In this document: positions 42,167-49,037 of the stretch, in pieces
Numbering within the stretch: position 1 is the stretch's first letter
How the letters are laid out: the number at the start of each line of letters is the position of its first letter
DNA from: Ruminococcus sp. FMBCY1
GTDB lineage: Bacteria; Bacillota; Clostridia; Oscillospirales; Acutalibacteraceae
Assembly: GCF_023921805.1 (NCBI RefSeq)
Contig: NZ_CP074197.1
Coordinates: 496,001-560,000, forward strand
Direction of reading: 5' to 3'
DNA: 64,000 nt
Made by a program: the position numbers and the translations under genes
Notes under the pieces: generated by a model
Seen by the model: only the letters and a program-made list of their open reading frames with translations
Databases searched by the model: none
Told to the model about the DNA's origin: nothing

Positions 42167-42940
42167 TTGAAAGATAAAATAGAAGTGGAAATGCTGTCAC
42201 CTCTGATGGCAGAGTTTATTCCGGACTATTCAGACATTGTGAATCTGGATGATGCGGAGCCATTGGAAGGACCTGACCTGGTGCAGTATCAGACATCCAT
42301 AGCAGAAAAGGTTGACGAGATCAACCGGCTCGGTATGCCTGACAACCAGCCATGCAACCTGATCGATTATTTTGACCGAAACAAGGACATTAAGGAAAAA
42401 GTGGAACGCATTACAATGGCGGTAAAAGAACAGGAGGGTGTTTTATATGGCTGTGCAAACCTGACAATCCGGGAGAATCTGACCCCAGAGGAATACCGTG
42501 TGGTGGGGCAGTATCTGAGAGGCCAGTACAGCGATGGCTGGGGAGAAAGTCTGGAACAACGGGAGATAAAAGTAGACGGCGGCGAATTGTATCTGCATTT
42601 TTATGTTGGTGCCGGCTCGGATTTTCTGATTCAGATGAAAGCACCGGAAAACGGTGTGCAGGAAAAGCAGCCGGAACAAAAGCCGTCCCATCCGAAGCTG
42701 AAACTCTTAGGGCATGACGGAAATATTTTCTCAATCCTTGGCGATGCCTCAAGATTGCTCAGATGTGCCGGGATGTCCGAACAGGCCAACGAGATGGCAG
42801 ACCGTGTCCACAAGAGTGGCAATTATTATGAAGCACTGGGAATCATCAGCGAATATGTGGAAACCGAACTGTCGGATCACCGTGAACAGCCCAGAACACA
42901 GAGAAAAGAAACACCGAAAAAAGAGGATACCTGCCGATGA
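42167..42940 (+). CDS. ICE-conserved hypothetical protein
   Basis: About 257 residues, starting at TTG 42167 behind GAGGTG. The N-terminal half has conserved-looking LSPLMAEFIPDYSDIVNLDD and QPCNLIDYFDRNKDIKEKVERI. The middle resembles a DUF3849-like or DUF6329-like unit often found in these ICEs (NLTPEEYRVVGQYLRGQYSDGWGESLEQREI); I do not assign one firmly. The C-terminus is charged and Pro/Lys-rich. It follows the TOPRIM gene by four bases and is followed by the DPPY methyltransferase. Confidence 0.6.
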   Translation: MKDKIEVEMLSPLMAEFIPDYSDIVNLDDAEPLEGPDLVQYQTSIAEKVDEINRLGMPDNQPCNLIDYFDRNKDIKEKVERITMAVKEQEGVLYGCANLTIRENLTPEEYRVVGQYLRGQYSDGWGESLEQREIKVDGGELYLHFYVGAGSDFLIQMKAPENGVQEKQPEQKPSHPKLKLLGHDGNIFSILGDASRLLRCAGMSEQANEMADRVHKSGNYYEALGIISEYVETELSDHREQPRTQRKETPKKEDTCR

Positions 42941-43006
42941 GCAGTTCCATAAAGAAAAGCACTTCCAGAGAAATCTGGAAAATAAGCGACCGAAAGGATG
43001 ATGCCT

Positions 43007-43819
43007 ATGGGAAATACCCTGAAACTTGAAGATCTTTTAAAACCGGACTGTGTGCCGGATGAGTCTGCCGGAGGGGAGAACTGGCGTATCCTGCATGGAG
43101 ATACCTTAAAACTGGTCAAAGGATTCCAGCCGGGGATCTTTGATGCAGTTATAACCGATCCGCCCTATGCGTCCGGGGGAACCAAGCAGAACGAACGCAA
43201 CCGCACTACCAACCAGAAATACAGCAGCATGAAAGCAGAAAATGCCCTGCCGGATTTTGATGGGGATAATAAAGACCAGCGTTCCTGGACCCACTGGATG
43301 GCAGAATGGCTGTATGATGTGCGGAAAGCCTGCAAGAGAGGGGCTCCGATCTGCCTCTTTATTGACTGGAGACAGTACCCGTCCATCACCGATGCCCTTC
43401 AGTGGGCAGGCTGGATCTGGAGAGGAACCGCAGTCTGGGATAAGGGAAACTCCCGTCCGCAGAAAGGCAGGTTCCGCCAGCAGGCAGAGTATATTGTATG
43501 GGGGAGCAACGGCCCGATGCCGATCAACCGCCCGGTGTCCTGCCTTCCGGGTGTGTTCCGTTATGGGAATCCCCAGAACCGCATCCATGTGACAGAGAAG
43601 CCTCTCCAGCTGATGAAAGATGTCATCCAGATTTGCGAGCCGGGCGGTCTGATCTTAGATCCGTTTGCCGGAGCTGGTACTACCATCCTTGCGGCGGCAG
43701 AGTCGGGCTATCAGGCGGTCGGCATTGAAGTGACGGATGCGTATTATAAGCTGGGAAGCGACCGCGTCCGCATCGCACTGGAAACATTGGAAGAAGCGGA
43801 AAACGAAGAATCGCAGTAA
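43007..43819 (+). CDS. DNA methyltransferase (N6-adenine or N4-cytosine, DPPY type)
   Basis: A 270-residue enzyme. Motif IV ITDPPYASGG (near residue 48) precedes motif I DPFAGAGTTILAA (near residue 213). This is the order of the beta class of amino-methyltransferases, between them GNSRPQKGRFRQQAEYIVWG and HVTEKPLQLM. The spacing and small size match orphan methylases in clostridial ICEs. No cognate endonuclease is seen. Three in-frame ATGs (42998, 43001, 43007) occur, and 43007 has the best distance to GAAAGG. Confidence 0.9.
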   Translation: MGNTLKLEDLLKPDCVPDESAGGENWRILHGDTLKLVKGFQPGIFDAVITDPPYASGGTKQNERNRTTNQKYSSMKAENALPDFDGDNKDQRSWTHWMAEWLYDVRKACKRGAPICLFIDWRQYPSITDALQWAGWIWRGTAVWDKGNSRPQKGRFRQQAEYIVWGSNGPMPINRPVSCLPGVFRYGNPQNRIHVTEKPLQLMKDVIQICEPGGLILDPFAGAGTTILAAAESGYQAVGIEVTDAYYKLGSDRVRIALETLEEAENEESQ

Positions 43820-43821
43820 CC

Positions 43822-43912
43822 GGATGTCTGCCAGACATCTGAAAAAAGAAAGAAAAGAATCCAGATGTCCACAAGACATCCACAGAGCCGGAATGTTTTG
43901 TGGGTGTTTTTT
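43822..43912 (+). terminator. Twin GATGTC hairpins and terminator
   Basis: GATGTC-TGCCA-GACATC (43823-43839) and GATGTC-CACAA-GACATC (43864-43880) share the same stem. They are followed by CCACA...TGTGG and a T7 run near 43906-43912. The second hairpin with the T-run is terminator-like; the duplicated stem could also be a regulator site. Confidence 0.6.
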
Positions 43913-43965
43913 TAGATCATGCCGGGCAGAGGAAACCTGTCCGGTCAGGAAAGGAGATGGTCGTA

Positions 43966-44289
43966 TTGGAACAGGCACTTGCTTATGTCTGCTGTTCTGC
44001 AGAAGAGGGAAAGGCCAAAGTACAGCGGTACTGTCGGAAGATCTACGAACTGGGATATGTGCCGATCTGCCCGCAGTACAGCTTTTCCCCATTCCTTGAT
44101 GATGGGGATGCAGAAGATATGCAGGCCATGCGGAGAATGTCCCACCAGATCTTAAGGCGGTGCAGGATGGTGGTCGTCTGCGGAAAAGAGACCACCGGGA
44201 CGATGAACACGGAGATCAGCATGGCTGACAGACTCCATATCATCTGTACCACGCTGGATGGGTTAAGCAAAATTAAAGAAAACGAATAA
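43966..44289 (+). CDS. DUF4406/DUF7768-like nucleoside-deoxyribosyltransferase-fold protein
   Basis: About 107 residues. ALAYVCCSAEEG at the N-terminus, the helix YELGYVPICPQYSFSPFLDD, and RRCRMVVVCGKETTGTMNTEISMADRL form the Rossmann-like pattern of small nucleoside 2-deoxyribosyltransferase-like proteins. The presumed catalytic Glu lies in TEISMADR. The substrate is unknown. TTG 43966 is preferred to ATG 43957, which touches the AAGGAG ribosome site. Confidence 0.65.
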   Translation: MEQALAYVCCSAEEGKAKVQRYCRKIYELGYVPICPQYSFSPFLDDGDAEDMQAMRRMSHQILRRCRMVVVCGKETTGTMNTEISMADRLHIICTTLDGLSKIKENE

Positions 44290-44321
44290 TTCCGAAAAAC
44301 GACAGGTTCAGAGGGGACGAA

Positions 44322-44388
44322 GCAAAATGCGACTGGTTTTGCAAGCATAGCGTTTGGATATCCAAACGCACTTTGGGGAGAACCCCAA
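44322..44388 (+). other. Probable origin of transfer (oriT)
   Basis: Three inverted repeats stand in a row in the intergenic DNA just upstream of the mobilisation genes. They are GCAAAA...TTTTGC (44322-44342), the perfect palindrome GCGTTTGG-ATAT-CCAAACGC (44350-44369) and TTGGGG-AGAA-CCCCAA (44373-44388). Series of hairpins near mobC and relaxase genes are the usual layout of oriT; the nick site is likely next to one of these arms. There is no T-run, so they are not terminators. Confidence 0.65.
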
Positions 44389-44431
44389 TCCCCCATACCG
44401 AGCCGTAAACAGACGAAAGGAGAACGAAAAA

Positions 44432-44809
44432 ATGTTGGGATTTATACTTGGCACAATGACCGGAGGAGTAATGGGCGTTTTTGCAATGTGTCTTTTCATA
44501 GCTGGAAAGCGTGAGGATGAGGCACTGGAGCGGTGCAGGATGAAACCAAAGGAGATCATTGACCACGGCGTGTGCATCTGTTTTGTAAACAGCCAGGGAG
44601 AGGAACTGTTCCGTCTGGCAGACGGGGAAAGCCTTGTGCAGAATGCCCCAAATGGAGAGCGGAACGTATCCACCTGCCACTATCTGGATGCCGATTCTGC
44701 TATGATTGATGGGAAAAAATGGAACCTCCTGGAATTCGCAAAAGAGATGGAAAAGAGAGGGATCATGTTCGCCCCGATGGAACTGTGCCAGGTATCGGAA
44801 AGGGGGTGA
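44432..44809 (+). CDS. DUF3789-like small membrane protein with soluble tail
   Basis: A 125-residue protein with one N-terminal transmembrane helix rich in Gly and Met (GFILGTMTGGVMGVFAMCLF). It is followed by a cytoplasmic domain (ICFVNSQGEELFRLADGESLVQ and MEKRGIMFAPMELCQVS) with four Cys. The helix matches the short DUF3789 peptides of these ICEs, while the extra domain is unassigned. It starts at ATG behind AAAGGAGAA and lies between oriT and mobC, so it may take part in mobilisation or membrane docking. Confidence 0.65.
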   Translation: MLGFILGTMTGGVMGVFAMCLFIAGKREDEALERCRMKPKEIIDHGVCICFVNSQGEELFRLADGESLVQNAPNGERNVSTCHYLDADSAMIDGKKWNLLEFAKEMEKRGIMFAPMELCQVSERG

Positions 44810-44816
44810 GGCCTAT

Positions 44817-44897
44817 ATGAAGAAAAAGATCATTGCTGCAGCCGTAGCCATTGGCGTGCTGACAGGATTCCTGATCTGGAAAAACCGTGAAATGTAA
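44817..44897 (+). CDS. 26-residue single-helix membrane peptide
   Basis: MKKKIIAAAVAIGVLTGFLI and six more residues: a basic start, one hydrophobic helix and a polar end. AGGGGGTGAGG precedes the ATG at a good distance, and it begins seven bases after the previous stop. The clear ribosome site argues for real translation. It could be a small subunit or regulator of the transfer machinery; no known family is assigned. Confidence 0.55.
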   Translation: MKKKIIAAAVAIGVLTGFLIWKNREM

Positions 44898-44935
44898 GGA
44901 AACGATCAATAACCCGTTGGAAAGCAGGTGAAGAG

Positions 44936-45241
44936 ATGAGAAAAAGAAACCATGTGATACCAGTCCGCCTCAATACAAAGGAGCTGCGTTTTCTGGAAGA
45001 GCAGGTAGAAAAAAGCGGCCTGTCCCGTGAGGAATACATCCGTTCCATTGTCATGGGCGGCGAAGTCCGGGCAAGACCCTGTGAGCATCATACGGAGCTT
45101 TTGCGGAAAATATCCGGTCTGTGCAACAACGCCAATCAGCTTGCCCATGTAGCCAACGGCTGTGGGATGGCCGGGGAAGAGAGTATCCGGGAAATGCTCC
45201 GCATGACGAAAGAGACATGGAGGCTGGTCAAAGAGGAATAG
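44936..45241 (+). CDS. mobC: MobC-like relaxosome accessory protein
   Basis: A 101-residue protein. The N-terminal RNHVIPVRLNTKELRFLEEQVEKSGLSREEYIRSIV is a ribbon-helix-helix domain. The C-terminal LLRKISGLCNNANQLAHVAN is the bacterial mobilisation (MobC) motif. It binds oriT and helps the relaxase open the DNA. It lies 7 bases before the relaxase gene and about 550 bases after the oriT-like repeats. Confidence 0.88.
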   Translation: MRKRNHVIPVRLNTKELRFLEEQVEKSGLSREEYIRSIVMGGEVRARPCEHHTELLRKISGLCNNANQLAHVANGCGMAGEESIREMLRMTKETWRLVKEE

Positions 45242-45247
45242 TAGCCG

Positions 45248-46537
45248 ATGGCATACACCAGTATCATCCCGGTCAGCCGTCTGGACAATTCCATCACGTA
45301 CATCCGAAACAAGGATAAGACCATCAAGAAAGGGCAGAGTGCCGGCTCTCTGGAAGAAGCCATCGATTACGCCATGAATCGGGACAAGACGGAGCGTTCC
45401 GTTTTTGAGGATGCCATCGGCTGCGTCTGTGAGACTGCCTATCAAGATATGGTAGCTACGAAGAAACGATACCACAAGATGGACGGAGTACAGGGGTACC
45501 ATCTGGTGCAGAGCTTTGTCAAAGGGGAAGTCACCCCGGAGCTTGCTCACCAGATCGGCATGGAAATGGCAGAAAGGCTCCTTCAGGGAAAATACGAAGC
45601 AGTCATCACCACCCATCTGAATACGGAGCATTACCACAACCACATCGTGTTTAATTCCGTGAGCATGGAAGATGGGAAAAAGTACCACAGCAACAGCAGG
45701 AGTTACTATGAGGATGTGCGGAAAGCTTCGGATGCCTTATGCCTGAAATACGGCTTATCTGTCATCGAACCGAAAAACGGCAAAGGGAAATCCTATGCAC
45801 AGTGGATGGCAGAACAGGACGGAAAGCCGACCTGGAGAACCTCGATCCGTCTGGACATCCGGGATGCTGTGGCAGAGAGCTTCACATGGAAACAGTTTCT
45901 GGAACAGATGAAGCAGAGGGGATACCAGTGGAAGCTGAACCGGAAGTACATTGCATTAAAAGCACCGGGGATGGAACGGTATATCCGTCTGCGGAGCCTT
46001 GGGAAGCATTACTCGGAAGAGAGCATCCGGCAGTGGATCTTGCAGCCCAAGAGCAGGATACCTGCTGGAAAAGAAGGAGATTCCAGATCCCCGAAAAAGA
46101 AGTTAAAAGGGATACAGGCCCTGTACTATTCCTATCTGTACCAGATGGGTGCCCTAAAGCAGAAGCCGAAAAGGATCTCCCCGGTGCTCCGGGCAGACAT
46201 CCGAAAACTGGATGCCAGGATCGAGCAGATGGAATTTCTACAGAAGCATCAGATCACTACCCGTGAAGAGCTACTCGCCTACCGCACATCGTTGGAAGAG
46301 AGGGTACAGGCACTCACGAAAGAGCGGAAGCGGCTCTACCGGAGCGAACCGGACAGTGTCAGGATCGGTCAGATCACCGAAGAACTGAAGCCGCTTCGAA
46401 AGGATATCCGCATTTGTATCCGGATCGAACAGCAGTCCCAGGAGATGGAAGAAAAGATGCGTCTGGCAGAGCAGATCCAGAGACAGGAAGAAGAACAGAC
46501 GGAGAAAAACAGAAAACCAAGAACAGAAAGCAGGTGA
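45248..46537 (+). CDS. Relaxase / mobilisation nuclease (MobA/VirD2 family)
   Basis: A 429-residue relaxase. The catalytic region lies in the first 200 residues: N-terminal SLEEAIDYAMNRDKTE, the LVQSFVKGEVTPELAHQIGMEMAERL segment, and the metal-binding three-His motif HLNTEHYHNHIVFNSV near residue 121. These are typical of the MOB_P group in Tn1549-like elements. The C-terminal 200 residues are basic and coiled. It nicks oriT and pilots the single strand into the conjugation channel. Confidence 0.93.
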   Translation: MAYTSIIPVSRLDNSITYIRNKDKTIKKGQSAGSLEEAIDYAMNRDKTERSVFEDAIGCVCETAYQDMVATKKRYHKMDGVQGYHLVQSFVKGEVTPELAHQIGMEMAERLLQGKYEAVITTHLNTEHYHNHIVFNSVSMEDGKKYHSNSRSYYEDVRKASDALCLKYGLSVIEPKNGKGKSYAQWMAEQDGKPTWRTSIRLDIRDAVAESFTWKQFLEQMKQRGYQWKLNRKYIALKAPGMERYIRLRSLGKHYSEESIRQWILQPKSRIPAGKEGDSRSPKKKLKGIQALYYSYLYQMGALKQKPKRISPVLRADIRKLDARIEQMEFLQKHQITTREELLAYRTSLEERVQALTKERKRLYRSEPDSVRIGQITEELKPLRKDIRICIRIEQQSQEMEEKMRLAEQIQRQEEEQTEKNRKPRTESR

Positions 46538-46542
46538 ACAAC

Positions 46543-47379
46543 ATGAATTATGGAGGCGATGCGGCGGACCAGATCGTCCGGTATTCCCTGGACGGCGTGG
46601 ACCACGGGCTCAGGCTTTCGGGTACGCTGGCAAAGCATCTGGCGGTGTTTGTTGCCGCCGTATTAAAAGACCAGAAGAAAACGAGGGGCAAGACCAGAAT
46701 GGTGCGGATGTTAAAGGAGAACAAGCCATTGAAGTTCTTCACTGTGCCATCTGACCGCCTGCGTGAATTCTGCAGTGAGGGCAGGAAACGAGGACTGCTC
46801 TATGTGATCATCCGGGATAAAAAGAACCCGGAGATGAGCGAGGTCATGGTCTTTGCCGATGATGCAGCCAAAGTCAACCGTGTCATGGATAAGATGAACC
46901 TTGATTTTGTAAGGAGCGAAGTCGGGGAAGCTGTCCATGAGGTAACCGCCGGAATGGAAGCACCGGAAACCGAAGCAGTACAGGAAACTGTGCAGATGCC
47001 AGAGGGCGAGGTGCAGTTTGAAATCAGCGATCTGGACGAAGCATTCCAGGTCGGTGACATGGACTTTTCTGAAGAGGAAAAGAACCAGAATCATCCCGAA
47101 AAGGAGTTTTCCGAACCGGAAAATTTTATCCCGGTGCAGGAAGAGGGGGAAGAGAATCTGTCCGGCTCTTCCTTGCACAGCAGAAATATTTCTACCGGGC
47201 AGGAAAAAGGGACTGATGCAGGGCAGAGGGAACAGGAGCGTCCCAGTGTCCGCCGGGAGCTGGAGAACATCAAACGGGAGAAAGCAGAGGAATCCCAGAA
47301 GCGGAGCCGGGAAAAGAACCGTGGACCAAGGAAAACGCAGAAGAAAGCAAGAAATAAACGAAAGGTGAAAGCGAGGTAG
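46543..47379 (+). CDS. DUF3801 (PcfB-like) conjugation protein
   Basis: 278 residues. The first 120 residues (VDHGLRLSGTLAKHLAVFVAAVLKDQ, then LKFFTVPSDRLREFCSEGRKRGLLYVII and MNLDFVRSEV) are the DUF3801 domain. That domain occurs in relaxase-processing partners such as PcfB. The remainder is an acidic linker and a Lys/Arg-rich C-terminal tail. It starts six bases after the relaxase stop and precedes the LtrC-like gene, in the standard order of this ICE family. Confidence 0.85.
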   Translation: MNYGGDAADQIVRYSLDGVDHGLRLSGTLAKHLAVFVAAVLKDQKKTRGKTRMVRMLKENKPLKFFTVPSDRLREFCSEGRKRGLLYVIIRDKKNPEMSEVMVFADDAAKVNRVMDKMNLDFVRSEVGEAVHEVTAGMEAPETEAVQETVQMPEGEVQFEISDLDEAFQVGDMDFSEEEKNQNHPEKEFSEPENFIPVQEEGEENLSGSSLHSRNISTGQEKGTDAGQREQERPSVRRELENIKREKAEESQKRSREKNRGPRKTQKKARNKRKVKAR

Positions 47380-47382
47380 GAG

Positions 47383-48321
47383 ATGGACCTGACAAAATTT
47401 TTAGGGCAGGACTCGCAGGAGCAGTCCGCCCAGCGGTTATCGAAAGAAGAATATGCCGCACAGAAAAAGCAGGAGAGGGAAGAAATCTGGGGTATGATCG
47501 ATGGAAAGGCACAGGAGGTCTTCCAGAATGGGAACTCCTTAAAAGGATTCCTTGATTTTATGGGACAGTGCAAGCCGCAGAGGACAGACAACCTGTTCCT
47601 GCTTTATGCACAGAATCCGGAGATCCGGCAGGTCAAGACCTTTGAAAAATGGAAGGAAGAAGGCAAGGTAGTCAAGACCGGAAGCAAGGGATACAACTTC
47701 ATTGTCGGACAGGAATATGAAAAGGACGGTGTCATCCAGCAGGGGTACTCCATCCAGAAAGCCTATGACATCAGCCAGATCCGTACCAAGCAGCCGGAAG
47801 AGGCAGAGCCAAAGCCGATGGACCAGATGATGGAAGCACTGCTGACCGACAGCGAGGTACGGATTCAGATCGCAGACAATCTGCCGGATAAGGTACAGGC
47901 ACAGTACATCCCGAACAAGCGGACGATCTATGTCCGAAATGGCATGAGCGAAAATGCAACGTTCCATTCCATCAGCCGGGAGCTGGCCTGTGCATCCCTT
48001 GACCATCACGATGGAAGCTACAGCCGGGCAGGGGTATCGGCACAGGCCTATTGTGCGGCGTATGTGACAGCACAGAAATACGGCGTGGATGTCTCCGGTT
48101 TTTCCTTTGACAAGGTATGCCAGATGCAGGCATTCGGACAGAAAGATCCGAAAGAACTCCGCTCCTTTATCCAGGATGTAAAGAGTGCAGCCTATTCCAT
48201 TGGCAAGCAGGTAGACCGCAACCTTGGCAAAAGCGAGCAGGAATTTATGACCGATGAATTTGCCATCCCGGAGGAAAAAACGGAGAAACCTGCCAAGAGT
48301 AAAAAGTCTCCGGAACGCTGA
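47383..48321 (+). CDS. LtrC/ArdC-like ssDNA-binding protein
   Basis: 312 residues. The N-terminal part (residues 35-120: VFQNGNSLKGFLDFMGQCKPQRTDNLFLLYAQNPEIRQVKTFEKW, then GYNFIVGQEY) is the ArdC/LtrC-type N-terminal domain that binds single-stranded DNA. The middle (IPNKRTIYVRNGMSENATFHSISRELACA) corresponds to the zincin-like region of ArdC proteins, but a complete HExxH metalloprotease motif is not present. In the family these proteins protect incoming DNA. It starts behind GAGGTAG. Confidence 0.75.
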   Translation: MDLTKFLGQDSQEQSAQRLSKEEYAAQKKQEREEIWGMIDGKAQEVFQNGNSLKGFLDFMGQCKPQRTDNLFLLYAQNPEIRQVKTFEKWKEEGKVVKTGSKGYNFIVGQEYEKDGVIQQGYSIQKAYDISQIRTKQPEEAEPKPMDQMMEALLTDSEVRIQIADNLPDKVQAQYIPNKRTIYVRNGMSENATFHSISRELACASLDHHDGSYSRAGVSAQAYCAAYVTAQKYGVDVSGFSFDKVCQMQAFGQKDPKELRSFIQDVKSAAYSIGKQVDRNLGKSEQEFMTDEFAIPEEKTEKPAKSKKSPER

Positions 48322-48351
48322 TAAAAAGGGGCTTTTCCGGCTCTTTTGCAG

Positions 48352-48380
48352 TAGCTTTCCGGGAGGAAGTGTGGTATGTT
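48352..48380 (+). promoter_or_regulatory. ICE promoter-like motif, copy 3
   Basis: TAGCTTTC (48352-48359), 13 bases, GGTATGTT (48373-48380), 37 bases before the next start. It is the third copy of the motif seen at 24327 and 29083. Confidence 0.55.
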
Positions 48381-48417
48381 GTGGTTGAGAAAAAAGAGGA
48401 AAAAAGGAGGCTCGCCT

Positions 48418-48732
48418 ATGACAAGAATGCGATATGTAAAGATGGACCGGATCATGAACCACATGCTGATCCATGCACTCCGGGAAGTGTTCCGGCAGGA
48501 AAAAGAACAGGGGCTTCCGGTGGATACCACACGGGATCTGGTTCTGAAGCTGGCAGAGCAGGAAGAGGGAAAGCTCTACCTGACAGAAGCCGAACACAGC
48601 AAATCCGTGGAAGCCTTAAACCAGCTCCGGGACACATACCTGAAAAACGGACGCTATTCCGATGGGATCGACAGCGTCCTGTTAAAGATCATGAAATCCA
48701 GATACCGCCCATACCGTGGAAGGGGAAGATGA
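48418..48732 (+). CDS. Small basic ICE protein
   Basis: A 104-residue helical protein of unknown function. Segments RIMNHMLIHALREVFRQEKEQG and the Arg-rich tail YRPYRGRGR suggest nucleic-acid or protein contacts. It starts at ATG behind AAAGGAGG and is the first gene after copy 3 of the ICE promoter-like motif. It is probably the start of the transfer-channel operon. Confidence 0.6.
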   Translation: MTRMRYVKMDRIMNHMLIHALREVFRQEKEQGLPVDTTRDLVLKLAEQEEGKLYLTEAEHSKSVEALNQLRDTYLKNGRYSDGIDSVLLKIMKSRYRPYRGRGR

Positions 48733-48762
48733 AGAAAGGATGTGGTACAAATATACAGAAAT

Positions 48763-49014
48763 ATGACACAAGAAAGAATAGAAGCCATGCGGAGAAGATA
48801 TCCGCCGGGAACCGAGGTCACGCTTAACAGCATGGAGGGGGAGAGCCACATGCCACCCGGCTTAAAAGGTAAGGTGGATATGGTAGACGATGCGGGGCAG
48901 ATCCACGTAAACTGGGAGAATGGAAGCAGCCTTGCCCTCGTTCCGGGAGTGGACAGCTTCCACATTACGGACCTGCCAAGAGCAGAGAGGCCCAAACAGC
49001 AGCCATCCCGGTAA
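48763..49014 (+). CDS. DUF4314 protein
   Basis: About 83 residues with the DUF4314 pattern: RIEAMRRRYPPGTEVTLNSM, MPPGLKGKVDMVDDAGQIHVNWENGSSLALVPGVD. It is a small beta-barrel-like domain of unknown role found next to virD4 in Tn1549-like ICEs. ATG 48763 overlaps the stop of an eight-codon frame (ATG 48740, behind GAAAGG) as ATGA, so translation may be coupled. GTG 48742 is the alternative start. Confidence 0.75.
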   Translation: MTQERIEAMRRRYPPGTEVTLNSMEGESHMPPGLKGKVDMVDDAGQIHVNWENGSSLALVPGVDSFHITDLPRAERPKQQPSR

Positions 49015-49037
49015 CAAACAGCCGGAAGTCAGACTGG

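Noticed and set aside
42937-43029. Thirty-codon frame between the 42167 gene and the DPPY methyltransferase
   Set aside because: ATGA overlap makes translation possible, but it runs into the methyltransferase start in another frame and looks incidental.
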